Part shown: piece by piece, positions 28,524 through 38,044 of the stretch
Layout of the letters: each line of letters begins with the position of its first letter
Numbering within the stretch: position 1 is the stretch's first letter
Source of the DNA: an uncultured Tateyamaria sp.
GTDB taxonomy: Bacteria > Pseudomonadota > Alphaproteobacteria > Rhodobacterales > Rhodobacteraceae
Direction of reading: 5' to 3'
Assembly: GCF_947494755.1 (NCBI RefSeq)
Contig: NZ_CANLVZ010000011.1
Location: 83,975 to 147,974, forward strand
Length of the DNA: 64,000 bases
Program-made: the position numbers and the translations under genes
The notes under the pieces: generated by a model
Told to the model about the DNA's origin: nothing
What the model saw: only the letters and a program-made list of their open reading frames with translations
The model's database searches: none

Positions 28524-30626
28524 ATGTTGAAATCATTGGAAACCCAGCTTCTCGAAAGCCGTTGGGACGACGCGGTCACCAAGGGCATGAGCGAATCGGA
28601 TCTTTTGCTCTATCGCTCGAACATCCTCGGCTCGGACAAGCGCGTGACGAATTACGGCGGCGGGAACACATCGGCCAAGGTGATGGAAACGGACCCTTTG
28701 ACCGGACAAGAGGTCGAGGTGCTTTGGGTCAAAGGGTCGGGCGGCGATATCGGGTCCATGAAAATGGACGGCTTTGCAACGCTTTACATGGACAAGTTGC
28801 AGGCGCTGAAGGGGCTCTATCGCGGCGTCGAGTTCGAAGACGAGATGGTTGGGTACCTGCCGCACTGTACGTTCCGGCTCAACCCCCGTGCGGCGTCAAT
28901 CGACACGCCGCTGCATGCCTATGTGCCGCGCAAGCACGTTGATCACGTCCATGCTGATGCAATCATTGCGATTGCCGCGTCCAAGAATTCCAAAGAACTG
29001 ACCCGGGAGATCTTCGGAAGCCGGATCGGCTGGCTGCCGTGGAAGAAGCCCGGTTATGAACTGGGGCTCTGGCTCGAGAAATTCTGCGTTGAGAACCCCG
29101 ACGCCGACGGTGTGGTCCTCGAAAGCCATGGCCTGTTCACATGGGGTGACACCGCAAAGGAATGTTATGACCAGACCATTGATGTGATCAATGTCGCCAC
29201 CAAGTGGCTGGCCGAGCGAAGCGATGGTGTGCCGGCCTTTGGCGGCGCGGTCCATGACAGTCTGGCCCCCGCTGCGCGGCGCGAAATTGCGGCCCGCCTG
29301 ATGCCCGCGATCCGTGGTTTTGTGTCGGGCAATCAGCATATGGTCGGCCATTTCAACGACAGTGACACAGTGCTTCAGTTCGTAAATGCCAAGAACATGG
29401 CCCCACTCGCCGCGTTGGGCACGTCTTGTCCCGATCACTTCCTGCGCACCAAAATTCGCCCGCTCGTCGTGCCTTTCGATCCGGCAACCGGAAACATCGA
29501 TCAGGTCCTGAACGGTCTGCCAGAGCAGGTAGAGGCCTATCGCGAGGACTATGCGGCCTATTACGCACGTTGCAAACATGACGACAGCCCCGCGCTGCGC
29601 GACCCGAATGCGGTGGTCTATCTGGTGCCCGGTGTCGGCATGATCACCTTTGCCAAAGACAAGGCGACGGCGCGCATCTCGGGCGAGTTCTATGTCAACG
29701 CGATCAACGTGATGCGCGGCGCATCTGCCGTCAGTGAATATCAGGGCCTGCCCGAGCAAGAGGCGTTTGACATTGAATACTGGCTGCTTGAAGAGGCGAA
29801 GCTGCAGCGCATGCCCAAGCCCAAATCGCTTGCGGGTCGTGTGGCCCTGGTCACCGGCGGAGCAGGCGGAATCGGCGCGGCAACGGCCGAACGCTATCTC
29901 AAGGAAGGCGCATGCGTTGTTCTGGCCGACATCAACGAAGAGGCGCTGGCCTCCACACAACAGAACCTGTCGGGTCGCTTCAGCGAGGATGTGGTCCGCA
30001 GCGTCGTGATGAATGTAACCCGCGAAGACGCGGTCGCGGCGGCCTTTGCAGACGCGTGTGTCGCATTCGGGGGGATCGACATTCTGGTGTCGAACGCAGG
30101 TATCGCATCGTCGGCCCCCATCGAAGACACGTCGCTGGCGCTGTGGAACAAGAACATGGACATCCTCTCCACCGGCTATTTTCTGGTCAGCCGCGAAGCG
30201 TTCAAGCTGATGCGGGTGCAGAACACGGGCGGGGCGGTCGTGTTCGTGGCCTCCAAGAACGGATTGGCAGCCTCGCCGAATGCCGCCGCCTATTGCACCG
30301 CCAAGGCGGCCGAAATCCATCTGGCCCGTTGTCTGGCCCTTGAAGGGGCGGAGGCCGGAATCCGCGTCAATGTAGTGAACCCAGATGCGGTCCTGCGCGG
30401 CTCGAAGATCTGGGAAGGCGACTGGCTGGAACAGCGCGCTGGCACCTACGGCACCGACAAGGACGGGCTGGAGGAGATGTATCGCCAGCGCTCCATGCTC
30501 AAGCGGTCTGTGCTGCCGGAGGACATCGCCGAGGCGTGTTATTTCTTTGCCGCCGACACCTCGTCGAAATCCACGGGCAACATCATCAACGTGGACGCAG
30601 GCAACGTCCAGGCGTTCACACGGTAG
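28524..30626 (+). CDS. rhaD: Bifunctional rhamnulose-1-phosphate aldolase / lactaldehyde dehydrogenase (short-chain)
   Basis: 700 aa fusion. Residues ~1-400 are a class II aldolase domain with TNYGGGNTSAK (~39-49), the metal-binding HVDHVHADA and VLESHGLFTWG. Residues ~430-700 are a short-chain dehydrogenase with TGGAGGIG (~444-451), Ser577, and the YxxxK pair Y590/K594 in AAYCTAKAAE. The aldolase yields dihydroxyacetone phosphate and lactaldehyde; the fused dehydrogenase is thought to act on lactaldehyde. GGGAGGAAAC lies just before the ATG. This fusion is typical of rhizobial-type rha clusters. It is divergent from rhaR and 9 bases upstream of the isomerase gene. Confidence 0.93.
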   Translation: MLKSLETQLLESRWDDAVTKGMSESDLLLYRSNILGSDKRVTNYGGGNTSAKVMETDPLTGQEVEVLWVKGSGGDIGSMKMDGFATLYMDKLQALKGLYRGVEFEDEMVGYLPHCTFRLNPRAASIDTPLHAYVPRKHVDHVHADAIIAIAASKNSKELTREIFGSRIGWLPWKKPGYELGLWLEKFCVENPDADGVVLESHGLFTWGDTAKECYDQTIDVINVATKWLAERSDGVPAFGGAVHDSLAPAARREIAARLMPAIRGFVSGNQHMVGHFNDSDTVLQFVNAKNMAPLAALGTSCPDHFLRTKIRPLVVPFDPATGNIDQVLNGLPEQVEAYREDYAAYYARCKHDDSPALRDPNAVVYLVPGVGMITFAKDKATARISGEFYVNAINVMRGASAVSEYQGLPEQEAFDIEYWLLEEAKLQRMPKPKSLAGRVALVTGGAGGIGAATAERYLKEGACVVLADINEEALASTQQNLSGRFSEDVVRSVVMNVTREDAVAAAFADACVAFGGIDILVSNAGIASSAPIEDTSLALWNKNMDILSTGYFLVSREAFKLMRVQNTGGAVVFVASKNGLAASPNAAAYCTAKAAEIHLARCLALEGAEAGIRVNVVNPDAVLRGSKIWEGDWLEQRAGTYGTDKDGLEEMYRQRSMLKRSVLPEDIAEACYFFAADTSSKSTGNIINVDAGNVQAFTR

Positions 30627-30635
30627 GGGCTGATC

Positions 30636-31874
30636 ATGAGCTATGAGAGCGCGAAAGCCGCCTTTGCCGAATGGGGCGTGGACACCGAAGCTGCGTTGGC
30701 GCGGCTGAGGACCATCCCGATTTCGATGCATTGCTGGCAAGGGGACGATGTCGTCGGGTTCGAGCAGACCTCAGGCGCATCCGGCGGCGGCATTCAAGCC
30801 ACCGGCAACCACCCGGGCCGCGCCCGCACGCCTGATGAGCTGCGCGCTGATCTCGACTTCGCTTATGCGATGATCCCCGGCACGCATCGCCTGAACCTGC
30901 ACGCCATGTATCTCGACACGGACGCGACCCCGGATCGCGACGAAATCGAGTTCGCCCATTTCGCGCCGTGGGTCGATTGGGCCAAGGGGCGGGGCATCGG
31001 GCTCGATTTCAACCCGACCTTCTTTGCCCATGCCAAGGCGGACGACAATCTGACCCTCAGCCACCCGGACGAAGGCATTCGCGACTTCTGGATCGAACAT
31101 GGCAAGCGGTCCCGCGATATCGCGGCACAGATGGGCGCGGCGCTCGGCTCGGCTTGCGTGAACAACATCTGGGTGCCCGATGGCTACAAGGACACGCCGA
31201 TTGATCGGATGTCGGCGCGTAAGCGCCTTGACGCATCGCTCGATGCGATGCTCGCACCGCCGCTGGACAAGGCGCAGATGCTGGATGCCGTGGAAAGCAA
31301 ACTGTTCGGCATCGGGGTCGAGGCCTGCACCGTGGGCAGTCACGAATTCTACATGGGTTATGCGATCCGCAAGAGCATCCTGTTGTGTCTCGACATGGGC
31401 CATTTTCATCCGACAGAAAACATCGCGGACAAACTCAGCGCGGTGGCGCTGTCACTCGACGACATCCTGCTGCATGTCTCGCGCCCGATGCGATGGGACA
31501 GCGATCACGTGATCCTGCTGAGCGATGACATCCTGCAAATGGCGCAAGAGCTCGTCAGCGCGGATTTGCTGGCGCGCACCCGCATCGGGCTCGACTTTTT
31601 CGATGCGACGATCAGCAGGACAGCCGCATGGGTAATTGGCACCCGTAACATGCAAAAAGCACTGCTGCGCGCGCTGTTGCTTCCGCTGGATCAACTGCGT
31701 GCTGCGGAGACCGCACTTGATTTCACCACACGGTTGGCCGTGACCGAAGAGTTCAGGGATATGCCCTTTGGCGCAGTCTGGGCCGAATTCACGGCCCGCG
31801 CGGAGGTTCCAAACGGTCAAGGCTTGCTGAAAGAGCTGGACCGCTATCAATCGGTGGTTTCAGGCCGCGGATAA
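30636..31874 (+). CDS. rhaA: L-rhamnose isomerase, E. coli RhaA type
   Basis: 412 aa (E. coli RhaA is 419). It converts L-rhamnose to L-rhamnulose. The sequence tracks E. coli RhaA nearly throughout: ISMHCWQGDDVVGFE, GGIQATGNHPGRAR, RLNLHAMYLDTD, LGLDFNPTFFAH-like, VESKLFGIGVEACTVGSHEF, GHFHPTE and IGLDFFDATISRTAAWVIGT. The Mn-binding Glu/Asp/His sites fall within these blocks. It is the second gene of the rightward operon. Rhizobial clusters of the same layout carry a different isomerase (RhaI, Pseudomonas stutzeri subtype), so rhaA is the better name here. Confidence 0.93.
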   Translation: MSYESAKAAFAEWGVDTEAALARLRTIPISMHCWQGDDVVGFEQTSGASGGGIQATGNHPGRARTPDELRADLDFAYAMIPGTHRLNLHAMYLDTDATPDRDEIEFAHFAPWVDWAKGRGIGLDFNPTFFAHAKADDNLTLSHPDEGIRDFWIEHGKRSRDIAAQMGAALGSACVNNIWVPDGYKDTPIDRMSARKRLDASLDAMLAPPLDKAQMLDAVESKLFGIGVEACTVGSHEFYMGYAIRKSILLCLDMGHFHPTENIADKLSAVALSLDDILLHVSRPMRWDSDHVILLSDDILQMAQELVSADLLARTRIGLDFFDATISRTAAWVIGTRNMQKALLRALLLPLDQLRAAETALDFTTRLAVTEEFRDMPFGAVWAEFTARAEVPNGQGLLKELDRYQSVVSGRG

Positions 31875-32013
31875 TGTGCGCGAGGGGCCGCGACCAAGGG
31901 CGGCGTTGCGACACCCATGGCCCATCAGGCCGAAAGGCGCACCCACGCCCTATTGGATCAAGCCGAGTTGACGAAGGCCACGCCTGCCATCTCGTCGCGT
32001 ATCTTTCGGCCCA

Positions 32014-32561
32014 TCAGCGATACCCTTCTTCGCCGTCTTCGTGCAGTTTGGGGCCGCGTGCCGTGATTGGCTCCTACGCATCTGCAACATCTTTGTTCGG
32101 TGCCGTATGGACGTCTGCAATTCGAGCCTCCGGGTTGGCGGCCCAGTTCACGGCATTCACCAGTACGTTTTGGATATTGGGGTCATGGTATGTCGGATGG
32201 GCGTCGTGGTCGGGCCGGACGTAGAACGCATTGCCGCGCGACGACGATAGGTGAGGCCCGAGCGAAAGACGTCACCGCCCTGAAACCAGCTGATGAACAG
32301 GGTCTCCAGAGGTTCGGGCACCGCGAAAGGTTCACCATACATCTCTTCCCGCTCAAACTCGGAATGGTCGGGCAGTCCGCGTGCAATCGGGCGGTGCCGG
32401 GAGGTGCCCCAGATCTGCTTGCGCTCGCCAGCTTCACGCCATGTCAGGTTGCAGGGGGTGCCCATCAACTTTTTGAAAATCGTGGAGAAATGGGCGAAAT
32501 GCAGCAGGAACAGGACCGGGTTCAACCGCTGTGCCAGTCTTGAATTCGGATTGAGCAACAT
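32014..32561 (-). pseudogene. thuA: Fusion remnant: permease N-terminus joined to ThuA-like C-terminal part
   Basis: On the minus strand GTGGAG stands 8 bases before an ATG at 32561. The first ~19 codons ([20 protein letters not shown]) look like a sugar-permease N-terminus. Near 32500 the frame passes directly into ThuA-family sequence: [17 protein letters not shown], then [12 protein letters not shown] and [19 protein letters not shown]. Near 32245 the frame shifts; the next frame continues [19 protein letters not shown] and [24 protein letters not shown] at 32074-32076 interrupts it, then the family tail ITARGPKLHEDGEEGYR ends at TGA 32014-32016. It is non-functional. Between rhaA and this remnant (31875-32013) I see no gene. 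Confidence 0.8.
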
Positions 32562-32691
32562 GGCGTCATCTCCACATGAGGCGCGCGCGCGACGCGGCAA
32601 GGCTGGCGTGTGGATGCGAGGTGGGTCGTGTTTTGGCGGTTCCCGAGAGGGGAGGGTTCAGGAAGCCGCAGTCAGAAGCAGGAGTGCGGTG

Positions 32692-33497
32692 TTATTTGTC
32701 CGCGATGCCACCCGGCAGCGTGATTTCTCCGGCTTCTTTGGCTTCGGCCCAGGCGCTTTGCATCTCGGCTGCGAAATCGTCCAGATGGCGTGCGCCAGCG
32801 GCGACAGTTCGGCCAGCGCGCGGGCAGGCTTAAGTGGTTCAACCGGATTAGTCCCCGCATTCAACAGTGCAATACGGCCCTCGGTCTTAATGAACATGCT
32901 GTTGAGAAAGGCAATGGCCTGCTCCCGACCCTCTGAGCCCTCGCGGATGTATAAGCCGCTCCCGATCGAATTTGTCGGGTGGATCTTTTGGCCCTCTTCG
33001 AAGGGCGGCAGGGCAATGGCCGCAATCGCTGATCCGGTCCCCCGCCGCTTCACTGGCCGCCACCGATGACCCATGGCCCGGTGAACACCATGGGCACGTC
33101 GCCCGCCCAAAAGCTGTCCATCAACGCGCCATAGCCGATGGCCACAGGTGTCGGCCCATCCATGTTCGCGGTAGGCGCCTCTCGGTTCGGCCACGAGGCC
33201 ACCGGCGATCAATGCGGCCGGCTGGCCGGGGCCGGTGCGGAATGTGAACAGATCTGGCTCTTCGCCTGCGGACAATGCTGGAATGAGGGCAGGGTTGAAA
33301 ATGGCGGACGAGTTCTTGACCGTGGTGATCATCGCCTCCGACCGGGACGCGTTGAATGCCTCGGCCAGTTCGTCATAGATCGTGGTCTACCTGGGCGCTC
33401 CCGCGACCCAGACGACGACTTCGCTCTGTGCCAGAGTGATATTCGGCGTGTAGCAAAGCACCCTGAGGGGCGTGGCCGCGCCAAAAGAGTTTCTCAT
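32692..33497 (-). pseudogene. thuE: Degraded extracellular sugar-binding protein (ThuE-like)
   Basis: The ATG at 33497 opens a signal-peptide-like start ending ITLAQSEVVVWVAGAP. TAG at 33387-33389 then interrupts TTIYDELAEAFNASRSEAM. The frame continues through LSAGEEPDLFTFRTGPGQ, shifts near 33190 to read ALMDSFWAGDVPMVFTGPWV up to TGA 33050-33052, returns to the first frame for LPPFEEGQKIHPTNSIGSG, and shifts again for the C-terminus FAAEMQSAWAEAKEAGEITL with TAA at 32692-32694. One nonsense and about three frameshifts make it a clear pseudogene of a family-1 extracellular solute-binding protein. The ThuE assignment rests on the ThuA remnant that follows. Confidence 0.82.
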
Positions 33498-33528
33498 CAC
33501 ATCCCCCAATTGATGTGGTTGTCGTCAT

Positions 33529-33546
33529 AATGTATCGGATTACATT
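33529..33546. promoter_or_regulatory. Possible operator remnant upstream of the thuE-like pseudogene
   Basis: Imperfect inverted repeat with arms AATGTA/TACATT separated by 6 bases, about 32 bases upstream of the thuE-like start on the minus strand. It could be an old LacI-type site for the lost operon. The rest of the 33498-33757 gap holds no gene I can support. Confidence 0.3.
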
Positions 33547-33757
33547 TTTGCCCTAACTTTCTAATTTCATGTAATATTTCGGCGCAAGGCGGATCACGGC
33601 TGCGCGCCGCACGTGGCAAAGTGCCGGGACTGACGTCTTTTTGGGTGCCCATCGTTTGACGATTCCTTGCATCTGTGCCGGGCACCTCAGAGCCAATTGC
33701 AGTTTTGGCCGTTGCCACGTGCCATACCCGCGGTCGGTCCAGCGCGACAAAGCCCAG

Positions 33758-34096
33758 CTATCGATCCGCCAAAAATCGTCGTCTGGCTTCGACGGCGATG
33801 TTGTATCGCTGTTGCAAGTCGGCAATCAGCGCCATCGCGACATGCTTTTCTTCGTCGCCACTTGCGGTCCGGTAAGTCTCTTTGGCCGCGTCCAAAAGCT
33901 TCTTGATCTTGAACTCTTCCGGCAGGGTTCCTGCTTCGGCCATTATCCGAACGGCGACCGCCGTCGCCATATCGGAAAAAGCCTCGCCAGAGCGATCAGA
34001 GAGCGGCTGTCCTTCACCTTCCAAATGCTGAAGCTGGCCCTCGGCCAGGGCCTTTTGGATCTGTCGTTCTGTCAATCGATCAAAGGAGTGGGGCAT
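33758..34096 (-). CDS. DUF1992 (DnaJ-homologue C28-like) protein
   Basis: 112 aa cytoplasmic protein. The pattern FDRLTERQIQKALAEGQLQHLEGEGQPL (start of the domain) and the downstream AVRIMAEAGTLPEEFKIKKL are diagnostic of the DUF1992 domain, shared with eukaryotic DNAJC28. No J-domain HPD is present despite the common database name. Function is not known. The start at 34096 follows GAAGG by 7 bases. The 285-base gap to yajC shows only the yajC promoter region and no further gene. Confidence 0.85.
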   Translation of the reverse strand: MPHSFDRLTERQIQKALAEGQLQHLEGEGQPLSDRSGEAFSDMATAVAVRIMAEAGTLPEEFKIKKLLDAAKETYRTASGDEEKHVAMALIADLQQRYNIAVEARRRFLADR

Positions 34097-34381
34097 GCGG
34101 GCACCTTCACAAGGAATGGCCATTTCGACTCTGACATGGTGGCGGCACTTTTATACCAGATTTCGCGGCAGATGACACTTGGCACCCTGTAACGGACGCC
34201 CCTGTCATCCTGCGAAGGCAAGCCCGGCTGACTGCGCGCGAACCTCCCCGACACAGTCTGCCTTTCTCGGCAGCGCAGGCCCCAAATCTATCCTTTCCAC
34301 CTTGCGCCCAACCGTCCCCGCCCATAGGTTCTGCCAAACTCTGCGCGGGGCCGGGACGCCCCCTGATACAAGGACACGTCG

Positions 34382-34660
34382 ATGGAAGCTTTTGGCCAGT
34401 TTATCCCGCTGATTTTGATCTTTGCGATCATGTATTTTCTGCTCATCCGTCCGCAGCAGAAAAAGGTCAAGGAACATGCGGCCATGGTCAGCGCGCTGCG
34501 CCGGGGCGATCAGGTCGTGACCCAAGGCGGGCTGATCGGCAAGGTCTCCAAGGTCAAGGAAGACAATGAGATCGAGGTGGAACTGGCTGAAGGCGTCAAG
34601 GTGCGCGTCGTGCAGTCCACCATCGCCCAAGTCCTCAACAAGACTGAACCGGCCAAGTAA
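34382..34660 (+). CDS. yajC: Preprotein translocase subunit YajC
   Basis: 92 aa with one N-terminal membrane helix (IPLILIFAIMYFLLIRPQQKK) and a basic cytoplasmic domain including MVSALRRGDQVVTQGGLIGKV. It is the accessory subunit of SecDF. AAGGACA precedes the ATG by about 7 bases. The TAA stop shares a base with the secD ATG (TAATG). Confidence 0.95.
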   Translation: MEAFGQFIPLILIFAIMYFLLIRPQQKKVKEHAAMVSALRRGDQVVTQGGLIGKVSKVKEDNEIEVELAEGVKVRVVQSTIAQVLNKTEPAK

Positions 34661-36324
34661 TGCTGCAAATTCCGGGGTGGAAACGGGTTCTGATCTGGGC
34701 GGTCTGCGCCTTGGGTCTGATTTTGGCGCTGCCAAACGGGTTCTATACCCGCGTCGAGGGCCACAATGACGCTGTGCAGGCGATTGAGTTGGGCGAGGAC
34801 ACGCCCGAACAGCAGGCCCTGCGCGCGCAGTGGCCCGACTGGATGCCGTCAAGCCTTGTGAACCTCGGTCTTGATCTGCGCGGCGGGGCCCACTTGCTCG
34901 CCGAAGTGGAGGTCGAACAGGTCTATGCCAGCCGGATGGAGGCGACCTGGCCTGCGGTGCGTGACGTCCTGCGCCCCGAGCGGGCCACGGTTGGTACGAT
35001 CCGTCTGCAACCCAGTGAGCCGGATGAACTGCGGGTCCGCATCTCGGAACCCGCCGGTTTGCAACGCGCGTTGCAACTTGTGCGCACGCTGGCCAATCCC
35101 GTTCAAACCCTGACCGGGGTGGGGGCCAATGATATCGAGGTGCGCGCCGAAGGCACCGACACCATCGTCGTCACGCTGTCCGAGGCCGAGCGCCTCGCCA
35201 GTGACGAGCGCACCGTGCAGCAATCGCTGGAAATCGTGCGCCGCCGCATCGACGAGGTCGGCACCCGCGAGCCGACAATTCAGCGTCAGGGCGCGCAGCG
35301 TATCCTCATCCAAGTGCCGGGCATCGGGTCCGCCGCCGAGTTGAAAGAGATCATTGGCACGACGGCGCAACTGACCTTCAACCCCGTGGTCAGCCGCACG
35401 TCGGACGGCGCGCAGCCTCCGGGTGTGGGCAACAAACTGGTGCCGTCATTGGACGAACCCGGCCTGTTCTACGTGATCGAAAGCGCACCGGTGGTCACAG
35501 GCGAAGACCTTGTGGATGCCCAACCCAGCTTTGATCAGAACGGCAATCCGGCGGTGTCTTTCCGCTTTAACACCTCCGGCGCGCGCCGCTTTGGCGACTA
35601 CACAGCGGACAATATCGGATCACCCTTTGCCATTGTGCTGGACGACGAAGTGGTCAGCGCCCCGGTGATCCAAAGCCACATTCCGGGCGGGTCGGGCATC
35701 ATCACCGGCAACTTCAATGTCGAGGAAAGCACGAACCTGTCGGTGCTGCTGCGGGCAGGGGCCTTGCCTGCGGAACTGACCTTCCTCGAGGAACGCACCA
35801 TCGGCCCCGAACTGGGTCAGGACAGCATTGATGCAGGCAAGGTGGCGACGACAGTGGCCTTTGCTGCCGTGCTGGTGTTCATGTTCCTCAGCTACGGTTT
35901 GTTTGGCCTCTTTGCCAATATCGCGCTGATCGTGAATATCGGGCTGATCTTCGGGCTGCTGAGCCTGATCGGGGCCACGCTGACCCTGCCGGGGATCGCG
36001 GGGATCGTGCTGACGGTCGGCATGGCGGTCGACGCCAACGTGCTGATTTTCGAACGGATTCGCGAAGAGTTGAAATCGGCGCGCGGCCCGGCCCGCGCCA
36101 TTGAACTCGGCTATGAAAAGGCACTCTCGGCTATTCTGGATGCCAACATCACCACGTTCATCACCGCCGTCATCCTGTTTGCGATGGGCTCGGGGCCGGT
36201 GCGCGGCTTTGCAATCACGCTTGGGCTCGGCATCCTCACATCGGTGTTCACCGCGATCTTTGTCACCAGACTGCTGATCGTGATCTGGTTTGAACGCCGC
36301 CGACCCAAAACGATTGAGGTGTAA
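34660..36324 (+). CDS. secD: Protein translocase subunit SecD
   Basis: 554 aa. It has one N-terminal membrane helix, the LGLDLRGGAHLLAEV motif (~67-81), a large periplasmic P1 domain and a C-terminal five-helix bundle with VGMAVDANVLIFERIREE. With SecF it uses the proton gradient to pull proteins through SecYEG. It is coupled to yajC by a one-base overlap and precedes secF by 2 bases. Confidence 0.97.
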   Translation: MLQIPGWKRVLIWAVCALGLILALPNGFYTRVEGHNDAVQAIELGEDTPEQQALRAQWPDWMPSSLVNLGLDLRGGAHLLAEVEVEQVYASRMEATWPAVRDVLRPERATVGTIRLQPSEPDELRVRISEPAGLQRALQLVRTLANPVQTLTGVGANDIEVRAEGTDTIVVTLSEAERLASDERTVQQSLEIVRRRIDEVGTREPTIQRQGAQRILIQVPGIGSAAELKEIIGTTAQLTFNPVVSRTSDGAQPPGVGNKLVPSLDEPGLFYVIESAPVVTGEDLVDAQPSFDQNGNPAVSFRFNTSGARRFGDYTADNIGSPFAIVLDDEVVSAPVIQSHIPGGSGIITGNFNVEESTNLSVLLRAGALPAELTFLEERTIGPELGQDSIDAGKVATTVAFAAVLVFMFLSYGLFGLFANIALIVNIGLIFGLLSLIGATLTLPGIAGIVLTVGMAVDANVLIFERIREELKSARGPARAIELGYEKALSAILDANITTFITAVILFAMGSGPVRGFAITLGLGILTSVFTAIFVTRLLIVIWFERRRPKTIEV

Positions 36325-36326
36325 CG

Positions 36327-37295
36327 ATGCGACTGAAACTTGTCCGCCAAGATACCTCGTTTGACTTCTTTTCCCGCTGGAAGCTGTGGCTCGGGATTTC
36401 GGCCTTCATGATGATCGTGGGCTTTGCGTCCTTTGCCATTCAGGGTCTGAACTTCGGGATCGACTTCCGAGGCGGGACCACGGTGCGGACCGAAAGCACG
36501 CAACCTGTGGATACAGCGATCTATCGCGATGCGATTGCGGTGCTGGAACTGGGCGATGTGTCTATCACCGAAGTATTCGACCCCACATTCGAGGCCGATC
36601 AGAACGTCGCCATGATCCGCATTCAGGCGCAGGAGGGGCAGGAGGCCGTCACCCCCGACACCATCCGCGCTGTCCAAGGCGCACTGGCCGAAGCGGTGCC
36701 CGACATCAAATTCGTGTCCGTCGAATCCGTCGGCCCCAAAGTCTCGGGCGAGTTGATCCAGACAGCGGCCATCGCGGTGGTTTTGGCCATCGGGGCGGTG
36801 CTGGTCTATATCTGGCTGCGCTTTGAGTGGCAGTTCGCGCTTGGGGCCGTGGCGGCGCTTGTGCATGATCTCATCCTGACCATCGGCGTCTTTTCCGAGC
36901 TGCAGATCAAGTTCGATCTGGCCATCATCGCGGCCCTTCTCACAATCGTGGGCTATTCACTGAACGATACGGTGGTTGTGTTCGACCGGGTGAGGGAGAA
37001 CCTGCGGAAGTACAAGAAGCGCCCCTTGGCCGAGGTCCTCAACATCTCGATCAACGAAACGCTGAGCCGGACGGTGATGACCTCCGTGACCACGCTGCTG
37101 GCGCTGATTTCGCTCTATGTGCTGGGCGGGGACGTGATCCGGGGCTTTGTGTTCGCGATGATCTGGGGCGTGATCGTGGGGACGTATTCCTCGGTCTTTG
37201 TCGCCTCCACGATCCTGTTGTGGCTGGGCGTCAAGCGGAACTGGGACAAGCAGGACCCGACCGTGGGCAATCAATACGCCAACATAGATGCCTGA
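36327..37295 (+). CDS. secF: Protein translocase subunit SecF
   Basis: 322 aa. LNFGIDFRGGT lies in the short periplasmic domain, and the six-helix core has GYSLNDTVVVFDRVRENLR. It is the partner of SecD. The downstream permease gene starts 8 bases before the secF stop, so the operon continues. Confidence 0.97.
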   Translation: MRLKLVRQDTSFDFFSRWKLWLGISAFMMIVGFASFAIQGLNFGIDFRGGTTVRTESTQPVDTAIYRDAIAVLELGDVSITEVFDPTFEADQNVAMIRIQAQEGQEAVTPDTIRAVQGALAEAVPDIKFVSVESVGPKVSGELIQTAAIAVVLAIGAVLVYIWLRFEWQFALGAVAALVHDLILTIGVFSELQIKFDLAIIAALLTIVGYSLNDTVVVFDRVRENLRKYKKRPLAEVLNISINETLSRTVMTSVTTLLALISLYVLGGDVIRGFVFAMIWGVIVGTYSSVFVASTILLWLGVKRNWDKQDPTVGNQYANIDA

Positions 37296-38043
37296 TCTGG
37301 TCACCGCAGCTCTCGCACTGCCGGGGCTGTGGTGGTTGGTTCTTGCGATCACGGCGGCGGGGCTGGTGCGCGGGTTCACCGGCTTTGGGTCGGCCATGAT
37401 CATTATGCCTGCGGCGAGTTCCGTGCTTGACCCCTTCGCTGCCCTCGCGTTTCTAACAGTCGTGGAATTCTGGGGCCCGCTGCCCAACCTGCGCGCAGCG
37501 TGGCGCGAAGGGGTGCCGGCAGAGGCTGCACGCCTGTTGGCGGGGGCCGCGATCGCGTTGCCTTTGGGGTTGTGGGCCTTGTCGATGCTGGATGCGGCCG
37601 TGTTCGGCTGGTCGGTGTCGGTGATCGTCCTGGTGTTGCTTGTCCTCGTGATGTCGGGCTGGCGCTATAGCGGCACGCTGAGGCGGTCGATGGTGTCCGG
37701 CGTTGGCGCGCTTGGCGGGTTTCTGGGTGGCATTGCGGGCGTGCCGGGTCCGCCTGTCATCATGCTTTACATGGCCAGCGCGCTGCCCATCGCGGTGATC
37801 CGGGCCAATTTTCTGCTCTACCTTCTGGGCATCGACCTGATGATGATCGCGGTCTTTCTGATCTTCGGGCTGCTCGACCCGCTGGCGGTCACGGTCGGTC
37901 TGCTGTGCGTGCCGCTTTATATGCTGGCCAATGTGGTCGGTGCGCGCCTGTTCGATCCGGCGGCGGAGCGACTTTTTCGCGCGGTGGCCTATATCGTGAT
38001 TGCGGCCTCTGCTGTTCTGGGACTGCCTGTGTGGGAGGGATGA
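37288..38043 (+). CDS. TauE/SafE family membrane permease
   Basis: 251 aa with seven to eight hydrophobic helices and the family signatures GLVRGFTGFGSAMIIMPA (~25-42) and FLGGIAGVPGPPVIMLYM. TauE/SafE proteins export sulfite, sulfoacetate or related organic anions; the substrate here is unknown. It overlaps secF by 8 bases and is followed after one base by the Mth938-like gene, so it is in the secDF transcript. Confidence 0.88.
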   Translation: MPDLVTAALALPGLWWLVLAITAAGLVRGFTGFGSAMIIMPAASSVLDPFAALAFLTVVEFWGPLPNLRAAWREGVPAEAARLLAGAAIALPLGLWALSMLDAAVFGWSVSVIVLVLLVLVMSGWRYSGTLRRSMVSGVGALGGFLGGIAGVPGPPVIMLYMASALPIAVIRANFLLYLLGIDLMMIAVFLIFGLLDPLAVTVGLLCVPLYMLANVVGARLFDPAAERLFRAVAYIVIAASAVLGLPVWEG

Positions 38044-38044
38044 C

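Noticed and set aside
28896..30740. 614-codon minus-strand frame opposite rhaD
   Set aside because: It is antisense to the fused aldolase/dehydrogenase, which has complete catalytic motifs.
31875..32013. Possible ThuB remnant after the ThuA tail (short frame starting at the TGATG of the ThuA stop)
   Set aside because: Only about 18 codons remain (MGRKIRDEMAGVAFVNSA); too short and not clearly Gfo/Idh-like.
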